From assembly GCA_025060505.1 (NCBI GenBank), contig JANXBU010000004.1, positions 93,117 to 157,116 of the forward strand: DNA of 64,000 bases, read 5' to 3'. A program made the translations under genes and the position numbers. Shown here piece by piece: positions 58,250 through 64,000 of this stretch (within the stretch, counting starts at the first letter, position 1; each line of letters opens with the position of its first letter). The notes below the pieces were generated by a model. That model saw only the letters and a program-made list of their open reading frames with translations, did no database searches and was not told the origin of the DNA. The stretch is from Candidatus Calescibacterium sp. (GTDB taxonomy: Bacteria > Calescibacteriota > Calescibacteriia > Calescibacteriales > Calescibacteriaceae).

Positions 58250-59500
58250 TTAGGATAGATATATGTAATCTGCTTTCATATAGTCTCTTAGAGCTTCTGG
58301 AATTTTTATTGATCCATCTTTTTGCAGATGAGTTTCTATTATTCCGGCGAGACATCTTCCTACTGCGACGCCCGAGCCATTGAGCGTGTGAACAAGTTCT
58401 ACTTTACCTGATTTTCTTCTTAATCTTGTAAGTGTTCTTCTTGCTTGAAAATCTTCACAGTTTGAGCAGGAGGATATTTCAAGGTAGTTTTTGTATCCCG
58501 GCATCCATATTTCAATATCATATGTTTTGGAAGCAGAAAATCCCATATCGTTTGCAGGAAGTAAAATAACTCTGTAATTCAGTTCAAGTAGATCCAGAAT
58601 ATGGCAGGCATCATCAACGAGCTTTTCAAGTTCGTTATATGAATCTTCCGGTTTTGATATTTTCACGAGTTCAACTTTGTTGAACTGATGCTGTCTTATA
58701 AGTCCTCTTGTTTCTTTGCCCCAAGCTCCTGCTTCTCTTCTGAAACAGGCTGAGTATCCAACAATGCTGATGTTCAATTTTTCTTCGGGGATTATTGTGT
58801 CACGAAATATATTTACGAGAGGAACTTCCGCTGTTGGAATTAGCCAGAGGTTATCTTTTTCAATTGAGTACATATCGTCTGAGAATTTTGGGAGTTGTCC
58901 GGTTCCGATCATTATTTCTTCTCTGACTAGGTATGGAGTAAAATATTCTGTGTATCCTCTTTTTACGTGTTGATCTATCATTAGGTTTATCAGAGCGCGC
59001 TCGAGCTTGGCTGCCTGACCTGAAAGAACAGTGAAACCGGATCCGGAGATCTTCGCTCCTGCTTTGAAATCTATCCCGATCTTCTCCGCAAACTCCCAGT
59101 GAGGTTTGTGATGATCTTGACTAAAAGGTTCTCCTTTTACTTTTACAATTTTTGGTTCTCTATCTGGAACGCTTTGGTGAACTATGTTTGGATAAAACAG
59201 TATTAGGTTCTTCCATTGTTCTTCTGTTTGTTCTTTTTGTTCTTCAAGGTTTTTTATTTCTTCTCTTATTTTTCTGGCTTCTTCTTTGTATTTACTTATA
59301 TCTTTTTTTTCTCTTGCGAGAATTTCTATTTCTTCTGTTATTCTGTTCAGTTCGTTTCTTTTTTTATCTATTTCTACTTGTATGTTTCTCCGTTTTGTGT
59401 CTAGTTCTATGAGTTTTTCTACATCGTAATCAATTTCTCTCCTTTTCAGGTTCTCATAAAGTATTTGCGTGTTTCTTTTTATTATATCTGGGTTTATCAT
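58250..59500 (-). CDS. serS: Seryl-tRNA synthetase
   Basis: A 416-residue class II synthetase. The N-terminal 100 residues form the long antiparallel coiled-coil arm (charged Lys/Glu helix) that binds the tRNA-Ser variable arm. Motif 2 is CFRREAGAWGKETRGLIRQHQFNKVEL; motif 3 is LNGSGVAVGRCLAGIIE with the Arg. The Ser-binding TAEVPLVN is present. ATG at 59500. No neighbouring translation genes. Confidence 0.98.
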   Translation of the reverse strand: MINPDIIKRNTQILYENLKRREIDYDVEKLIELDTKRRNIQVEIDKKRNELNRITEEIEILAREKKDISKYKEEARKIREEIKNLEEQKEQTEEQWKNLILFYPNIVHQSVPDREPKIVKVKGEPFSQDHHKPHWEFAEKIGIDFKAGAKISGSGFTVLSGQAAKLERALINLMIDQHVKRGYTEYFTPYLVREEIMIGTGQLPKFSDDMYSIEKDNLWLIPTAEVPLVNIFRDTIIPEEKLNISIVGYSACFRREAGAWGKETRGLIRQHQFNKVELVKISKPEDSYNELEKLVDDACHILDLLELNYRVILLPANDMGFSASKTYDIEIWMPGYKNYLEISSCSNCEDFQARRTLTRLRRKSGKVELVHTLNGSGVAVGRCLAGIIETHLQKDGSIKIPEALRDYMKADYIYLS

Positions 59501-59618
59501 TTTATTTGTTGTTTTGTTTATTGTTTGTTTTTAATTTTTCTGTAAAGCCAGAATTTTGTTCATTTTCAGCCAAATCTTATGAATTTCATATTATTGAACA
59601 TTCTTTGAAAACGTTTGT

Positions 59619-59624
59619 TATAAT
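59619..59624 (+). promoter_or_regulatory. -10 box (TATAAT), eight bases before the start codon
   Basis: TATAAT ends eight bases before the ATG at 59633, so the mRNA would have at most about two bases of leader. TTGAAC at 59594-59599 is a possible -35 with 19-base spacing. Confidence 0.45.
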
Positions 59625-59632
59625 ATTTATAG

Positions 59633-60313
59633 ATGGAAAAGGAGAAAATAGAAGAGAATGTGATACCGCTTTTTCTTGTATCAAATGTTGTTCTTTTTCC
59701 GAAGGTAAGAGTTCCACTTGTCGTTTCCGAAGAGAGATACAAGTCTCTTATTTTTGATTCAATTGCAAAATCTAGTTTTATAGGTGTCTTCCCGACGAGC
59801 AGGATTGGTGTAAGATCTGAAGATATTGATAAGATATATCCGGTTGGTTGTGCTGGTAAGATAGTTTCTGTTTCGGAGGTTTCTCCAAATGTTTTTTCAA
59901 TTGTCGTTGAGGGACTTTTCAGAGTGAAGCTTCTTTCATTACTCAAAGGAGAAGTTTATAACAATGTGAGATTTGAGATATTGCACGATATACTACCTGA
60001 TGAGAAAACTCAACAGGAGCTGAAAAGAGATCTAATAGAAACAGCTGTCAGGTTTCTAATAAAAATAGGTGAAAGTAAGGAGAGAATTGTGGAGATAAGT
60101 CAGATTGCGAACAATATGAATTTTGAGGAAGTTCTGAATTGGGCTATATTTTTGCATCCACTGAGATTTGCTTCAAAGCTTTCTCTTATGTCAGAAAACG
60201 ATGTTAAGGTAAGAGCAAAAAGGTTTGTGGAGGAAGTTAAAAGAGATATATTCTATATGGATCTTATAGCAGAATATAGGGATATAAAGCCTAAGGATCC
60301 GAGGGTTAATTGA
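59633..60313 (+). CDS. Lon N-terminal (substrate-binding) domain protein
   Basis: A 226-residue stand-alone Lon N domain: VIPLFLVSNVVLFPKVRVPLVVSEERYKSLI is the start of the PUA-like part, YPVGCAGKIVSVSEVSPNVFSIVVEGLFRVKL the central strands, and a helical bundle follows (EEVLNWAIFLHPLRFASKLSLM). The ATPase and protease parts of Lon are absent. Such short proteins (LonN) are of uncertain function in many bacteria; they may bind substrates or cofactors. It starts at a leaderless-type promoter 132 bp from divergent serS. Confidence 0.87.
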   Translation: MEKEKIEENVIPLFLVSNVVLFPKVRVPLVVSEERYKSLIFDSIAKSSFIGVFPTSRIGVRSEDIDKIYPVGCAGKIVSVSEVSPNVFSIVVEGLFRVKLLSLLKGEVYNNVRFEILHDILPDEKTQQELKRDLIETAVRFLIKIGESKERIVEISQIANNMNFEEVLNWAIFLHPLRFASKLSLMSENDVKVRAKRFVEEVKRDIFYMDLIAEYRDIKPKDPRVN

Positions 60314-60837
60314 ACCTTTCTGTTAATCTGAAATTTCCGGTTATTTTCTTAAACGATTCAAGAATCGTAATGATGGAAGTACGGAGCTTTTCTCATATAG
60401 CTTCTTTATCCCGTAGTGAATGAAATTTCTCGGCGTATAAATTCAAGAGCTATATATTCAGGTTTGCTGTGAGCAAGATGGTATAAATTTCGAGAATTTT
60501 AGTGGTTTTCTTATGGGAGTTTCCCAACCGAAGTTATTAGATGCTCAAAATTTGAGATAAAGGTAGTTTTTCTTTCTGCAGAGCGATTATACTTTGTCAT
60601 GATTTTAGAACCTTATCTTGTGTTGGTTTTCGGATATTTTTTACGCAAGAAGGGTTATATATACACAGCGGAGTAAGGGAATTGTTCGGTTGGATCCATT
60701 GAGTTTTTTCTGGAAGGAATTTAGAAAGAATTTGTATGTACATTGTGAATTTTGGGTAGATAATTAATTATAGAAAATAAAAGAATAAAAAATGGTTATA
60801 AGGGAAAAATTTTGCTTTACATTATAAATTTGTAAGT
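60314..60837. other. Intergenic stretch with two inverted repeats
   Basis: About 520 bp between the Lon-N gene and the coiled-coil gene. No gene recognised. ACGATTC/GAATCGT forms a perfect 7-bp inverted repeat around AA at 60353-60368, 40 bp after the Lon-N stop, but with no T-tract, so it may be an operator rather than a terminator. CTCAAA/TTTGAG around one base lies at 60544-60556. TATAAA at 60823-60828 is a likely -10 box for the next gene, nine bases before its ATG. Confidence 0.5.
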
Positions 60838-62319
60838 ATGGCAGTTAGGAAAAATCTCAAAAAGAAGGCTATTGGTATGAAGAGGGACTCAAAGATTTCA
60901 AAAGATTTATACAAGATTATAGTATCTGTGGTGGACGAAAGGATAAGATTTTATGAATCAGGTATAGTGCGTGCGGAGTTTGATGAACTGAGAAATATTG
61001 TAAAGGAGTTAGCAGAAGCACAGAGGAGGACAGAGGAGAAGTTTCGTGAGTTAGCGGAGGCACAGAGGGAATCTGAGAGAAGGATAAATGAGTTAGCGGA
61101 GGCACAGAAGATGACGGAGCAGAAGTTTCGTGAGTTAGCGGAGGCACAGAGGGAGTCTGAGAGAAGGATAAATGAGTTAGCGGAGGCACAGAAGATGACG
61201 GAGCAGAAGTTTCGTGAGTTAGCGGAGGCACAGAGGGAGTCTGAGAGAAGGATAAATGAGTTAGCGGAGGCACAGAAGATGACGGAGCAGAAGTTTCGTG
61301 AGTTAGCGGAGGCACAGAGGGAATCTGAGAGAAGGATAAATGAGTTAGCGGAGGCACAGAAGATGACGGAGCAGAAGTTTCGTGAGTTAGCGGAGGCACA
61401 GAGGGAGTCTGAGAGAAGGATAAATGAGTTAGCGGAGGCACAGAAGATGACGGAGCAGAAGTTTCGTGAGTTAGCGGAGGCACAGAGGGAATCTGAGAGA
61501 AGGATAAATGAGTTAGCGGAGGCACAGAGGAGAACAGATGAGAGGTTAGAGCAATTAGCAGAGGCGCAGAGGAGGACTGAGGAGAGGTTAGATAGTCTCA
61601 GCAAGAAGTTAGAGGAGTTAGCGGAGGCACAGAGGGAGTCTGAGAGAAGGATAAATGAGTTAGCAGAGGCGCAGAGAAGAACGGAGGAGAGGTTGGAGAT
61701 TCTTTCAAGAAGGTTTGAGGAATTAGCGGAGGCTCAGAGAAAGACCGAGGAGAGATTGAACGAATTGGCCGAGGCGCAGAGGAGGACGGAGAAGAGAGTT
61801 GAAGAGTTAGCTGAAGCTCAAAAAAGAACTGAAGAGAGGTTAAATCAATTAGCTGAGGCTCAAAAGAAAACCGAAATTGAGATACAGAGGCTTACGGTGG
61901 GTCTATTGAATCTCAGGAGGGAGGTTGGTGGAATTTCAAGAAGTTTTTCATATGCGTTTGAAAATGAGACCTATAGAAATCTTCCAAGGTTTTTGAGGGA
62001 AAGATATGGGATAGAAATAGTTGAGAGACTTATAAGAGCGGAAGTGGGGGGTAAGGAGGTGAATATTCTTGGTAAAGCTGTGATGAATGGTAAAGAGGTT
62101 CTTGTTGTAGGAGAGGTCAAGCTGAGATTAGATGAAAGGAGGGAAGATGAGCAGGAATCAGATGTATTTGAAGAGCTTGAGGAAAAAGTTAAGGCGGTTC
62201 AATCTGAATTTGGTCAAAAAGAAATATTGAGAGTTCTGGTAACACATTATGCTACAAAGGGCATTTTGAGAAAGGCTTCAGAGAAGGGAGTGATTTTAGT
62301 CCAAAGTTTTGAGTGGTAA
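60838..62319 (+). CDS. Coiled-coil protein with 20 LAEAQ repeats and a PD-(D/E)XK-like C-terminal domain
   Basis: A 493-residue protein. Residues 1-55 are a basic helical head. Residues ~57-345 consist of 20 copies of a 14-residue (two heptads) unit ELAEAQ-(R/K)x(T/S)ExxxN; the central ten alternate as [12 protein letters not shown] and [12 protein letters not shown]. The C-terminal ~135 residues are globular: FAFENETY-like start, then [23 protein letters not shown], which is the acidic/Glu-x-Lys pattern of restriction-type nuclease folds (with Asn where Asp is usual), and [27 protein letters not shown]. This is the architecture of COG5493-type proteins in thermophiles, known to me only by memory. 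It may cut or bind DNA with the repeats as a spacer rod. Stands alone after a TATAAA box. Confidence 0.85.
   Translation: MAVRKNLKKKAIGMKRDSKISKDLYKIIVSVVDERIRFYESGIVRAEFDELRNIVKELAEAQRRTEEKFRELAEAQRESERRINELAEAQKMTEQKFRELAEAQRESERRINELAEAQKMTEQKFRELAEAQRESERRINELAEAQKMTEQKFRELAEAQRESERRINELAEAQKMTEQKFRELAEAQRESERRINELAEAQKMTEQKFRELAEAQRESERRINELAEAQRRTDERLEQLAEAQRRTEERLDSLSKKLEELAEAQRESERRINELAEAQRRTEERLEILSRRFEELAEAQRKTEERLNELAEAQRRTEKRVEELAEAQKRTEERLNQLAEAQKKTEIEIQRLTVGLLNLRREVGGISRSFSYAFENETYRNLPRFLRERYGIEIVERLIRAEVGGKEVNILGKAVMNGKEVLVVGEVKLRLDERREDEQESDVFEELEEKVKAVQSEFGQKEILRVLVTHYATKGILRKASEKGVILVQSFEW
61108..61527 (+). repeat. 84-bp tandem repeat (five near-identical units) in the coiled-coil gene
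   Basis: Five 84-bp units (28 codons) run from 61108 to 61527 with almost no differences apart from a GAA/GAG change in the RESE codon. Flanking 42-bp half units to either side have diverged. Such sequence identity at the DNA level implies recent expansion by slippage or recombination, so copy number may vary between cells. All units keep the frame (84 is a multiple of three). Confidence 0.93.
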
Positions 62320-62360
62320 GTCAAATAAAACTAAGTAGAGTTTTCCAGTAGCATCTCTTA

Positions 62361-62990
62361 TTATGTATTCAGAGTTTTTTGGATAAGATCCATATAATTT
62401 TGGAATATGATTTTTTCATCATACTTTTTGATGACGAGTTGTCTTCCTCTTTTGCCCATAGCAATTTTTTCTTCATCTGGGAGTTCGGAGAATGTTTTGA
62501 TTTTATCGTATAGATCACTTACATTTCTTGGTTTAACCAAGATTCCATTTTTTTCCGAGACAAGTTCTCTACATCCGGGTATATCAGTGGTAATTATGGG
62601 TTTTTCCATAGACATAGCTTCAAGTAATGATCTGGGAATACCTTCGCCATAAGATGGTAATACGGTACGATCCGCTTTACATACATACTCTCTTGTTTTG
62701 CAAAAGGTATGATTATCAAAGGTATGATTATCAAAAAGGCTTAAATTGTTTAATTTTTTTTCAAAGACAGAAGCAGGGTTTTCCTTGTCCAAACTCCTAA
62801 AATCCATATTTCAGAATCCTTTCTTTCTTGACAAATTTTCTCGCCTGCCTTCACAGGTTCAAATAAAATATTATCTCTTAGAATTTACCAACAAACAAAA
62901 GAATGACTTTATTTTCGACTTTCTTTTCAGAACGATACTTAGTGCTAAAGTGATCTGCACTTCGGAAGGTTGAATAACGATTGAGGAAGA
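62361..62990 (-). pseudogene. Glycosyltransferase family 4 fragment, multiply shifted
   Basis: The C-terminal half of a GT4 enzyme. Intact part (62807-62361): CKADRTVLPSYGEGIPRSLLEAMSMEKPIITTDIPGCRELV and the end of the enzyme. Upstream to ~62990 the same strand holds its preceding region in different frames: VILLFVGKF, then FEPVKAGEK and DSEIWILG, so at least two shifts are present. The N-terminal half is missing. A 15-bp tandem duplication at 62703-62732 adds a second DNHTF. Followed upstream by further remnants at 63005-64000. It converges with the coiled-coil gene (42 bp). Confidence 0.72.
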
Positions 62991-63004
62991 ATAAACCGGC
63001 GAGA

Positions 63005-63334
63005 AGACCCCAGTGATGAAAAGCCTTTAGAATAAGGTATCAGAGCTTGAGAAAAACATATAACCTTCGCTCTCTAACTCCTTGGCCATTTCTCTAAAGA
63101 TAAACCTCGCCATTATATGTTATAACCAATCCTGAAAATTCCATTGGTTGATGTCCTGCAGATGATAGTTCAAGTATGGCAAGCCGTCTGTGTCCTAAGG
63201 CAAGAGCTGTATTTTTATCAATAAACATACTTGCATTATCTGGTCCTCCGTATATCTCTCATATCTTTTATGATACTCTCCAGAGAGTAGTCTCCTTTCC
63301 AACCTCTATTCCAAAAGCCGACTACTCTACACAT
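63005..63334 (-). pseudogene. Asparagine synthase (AsnB-type) N-terminal fragment
   Basis: From an ATG at 63334 the strand reads MCRVVGFWNRGWKGDYSLES and IIKDMRD, then in another frame GGPDNASMFIDKNTALALGH, RRLAILELSSAGHQPM and VITYNGEVY, then in yet another FREMAKELESEGYMFFSSSD and finally ILKAFHHWG. This is the glutaminase half of an AsnB different from the intact one at 56135, cut by at least three shifts or small deletions and missing everything after about residue 120. A TATAAT (63348-63353, minus strand) just before the ATG is the old promoter. Confidence 0.7.
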
Positions 63335-63492
63335 TTTGATACCCCATATTATAAGATACGGTAAATAAAAGCCAATTTTTGTTCCCACCTTTACAAAAAT
63401 AGCAAATTGTTGTATGGTATCCAAATATCTCTATGGACTGCAAAAAAATCCATACAAGCAAAACAGCTAATCCTCGTTTTTACGCTCTCAAT

Positions 63493-63878
63493 TTAGGACT
63501 TTATGATTTTTGAAGATAGTCTACTTGTGCCGGTGTAATAAAGAAGCGTGTTGAATTGAAGTTCGTTTATTGTATCTTGCTTTATTCTCAGCGGATTCAC
63601 GATTACTCTATCATTATCATAAAACTCCATAAAGTTGAAGCCTCCAAATGTTGCGGAGTATTGGTCTTGCTTTCCCCCAGCCATCTCAAGGTCTAATCTT
63701 TCTATTTCGTAGGCAAGATGATCAATGTCTTATTCACCAAGAAGCAAACCAAGCCATTCAGCAAAGGCAGATATAACCGCAACAGCGAGAGTAGAAGAGT
63801 TACCAAGCCCCGAACCCGGTGGAGTATTTAACAACCAGCTATCCCAAGACTAAGCGGAGCTTTGGTTCTTATATGCAT
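63493..63878 (-). pseudogene. GHMP kinase (HddA-type heptose-7-phosphate kinase) remnant
   Basis: From ATG 63878 it reads MHIRTKAPLSLGIAGC, the start of the D-glycero-D-manno-heptose 7-phosphate kinase family (APLRLGLAGGGTDV), then stops. About 80 codons are missing and the reading resumes as PPGSGLGNSSTLAVAVISAF, the ATP-binding motif of GHMP kinases, followed by a TAA where family members have a Tyr-like codon, then [33 protein letters not shown] and [13 protein letters not shown]. The C-terminal third is gone. HddA makes the heptose-1,7-bisphosphate used for heptose of lipopolysaccharide or S-layer glycan. Confidence 0.72.
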
Positions 63879-64000
63879 TAAGGACTTCTTCTATTACTCT
63901 AAGTAATCTTTTCTCATATATTGCCCAAGTGAAGTTGTGTTTTATAAACTCTTTACTTTCCTTTTTAATCTTTTCATACTTAATTGGATTTTTAAAGATA
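63850..64000 (-). CDS. Glycosyltransferase family 4, C-terminal end (5' part outside window)
   Basis: The last 49 codons of a gene entering from the right edge: YEKIKKESKEFIKHNFTWAIYEKRLLRVIEEVL. The F-x-W-x-x-x-x-x-R-L-x-x-x-Y-type ending is that of family 4 glycosyltransferases. The stop (63850) overlaps the start of the HddA remnant by 29 bp in another frame. Whether the rest of the gene is intact cannot be seen. Confidence 0.5.
   Translation of the reverse strand, partial: IFKNPIKYEKIKKESKEFIKHNFTWAIYEKRLLRVIEEVLNAYKNQSSA

Noticed and set aside
60353..60368. Intrinsic terminator after the Lon-N gene
   Set aside because: The stem is perfect, but the loop is only two bases and no T-tract follows on either strand, so I left it as an inverted repeat.
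61108..61527. CRISPR-like array
   Set aside because: Units are directly adjacent and coding; there are no unique spacers.
60917..61604. Two long minus-strand reading frames opposite the LAEAQ repeats
   Set aside because: They exist only because each 84-bp unit lacks stops in these frames; their products are repetitive Ser/Pro/Leu strings with no start signals.

Overview
The window is a piece of a chromosome from a diderm (Gram-negative-type) bacterium with an AT-rich genome, roughly one third G+C by eye, and heavy use of AGA and ATA codons. Envelope genes show the outer membrane: type II secretion pseudopilins, an ExbD/TolR protein, a LolC/E-type permease, a family 9 (heptosyltransferase-like) glycosyltransferase, Lgt and several lipoproteins. 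AGA/ATA use and broken-up operons recall thermophilic lineages, and the C-terminal sorting tail at 1328 recalls myxobacteria and relatives, but I cannot name the organism. Housekeeping genes lie singly or in pairs on both strands: F1 alpha (atpA) is alone and atpD-atpC sit 6 kb away. Several convergent neighbours are 2-10 bp apart or overlap, which leaves no room for intrinsic terminators.

Layout. 0-5.4 kb: pseudopilins GspH (partial) and GspG, then a 1341-residue exported Cys-rich protein with two Ig-like domains and a C-terminal anchor/sorting tail. 6-20 kb: atpA, a receiver-like protein, homoserine dehydrogenase, IF-2, tRNA-Arg, a pair of putative DNA-binding proteins, atpC/atpD, a YrdC-like protein, Map, LolC/E, a family 9 glycosyltransferase, ribokinase and tRNA-Val. 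20-38 kb: a frameshifted lipoprotein gene, CarB, MtnA, a diguanylate cyclase, a SufD-like protein, CobJ, ExbD, MurA-Lgt, a cupin lipoprotein, transhydrogenase PntAB-PntB, a nucleotide cyclase fused to an RDD membrane domain, ThiC and a GcvH-like protein. 38.8-43 kb: a CinA-C/Nudix fusion and a small sugar or glycan modification cluster (two methyltransferases, a cupin, a DegT aminotransferase). 43-50 kb: a broken Rpn/PD-(D/E)XK gene, LeuB, a MaoC-like protein and two broken glycan or membrane genes. 50-60 kb: an HMG-CoA-synthase-like/OB-fold protein, a family 4 glycosyltransferase, DapB, a GspM-like protein, S15, a cyclic-nucleotide-binding protein, a broken family 2 glycosyltransferase, AsnB, SerS and a Lon-N protein. 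60.8-62.3 kb: a coiled-coil nuclease-like protein built on an 84-bp tandem repeat. 62.3-64 kb: remnants of a glycan locus (family 4 glycosyltransferase, AsnB, HddA-type GHMP kinase).

The most striking pattern is that disrupted genes are almost all glycan, lipoprotein or nuclease genes. Six breaks in four loci would each be repaired by one extra base in a homopolymer, whereas some 40 kb of housekeeping genes, with equally long A/T runs, stay open. This could be decay, phase variation, slippage-rescued expression or homopolymer undercalling, and read-level data would decide. A second pattern is initiation: several first genes have a TATAAT box so close to the ATG that the mRNA must be leaderless or nearly so, while other genes carry strong Shine-Dalgarno sequences.
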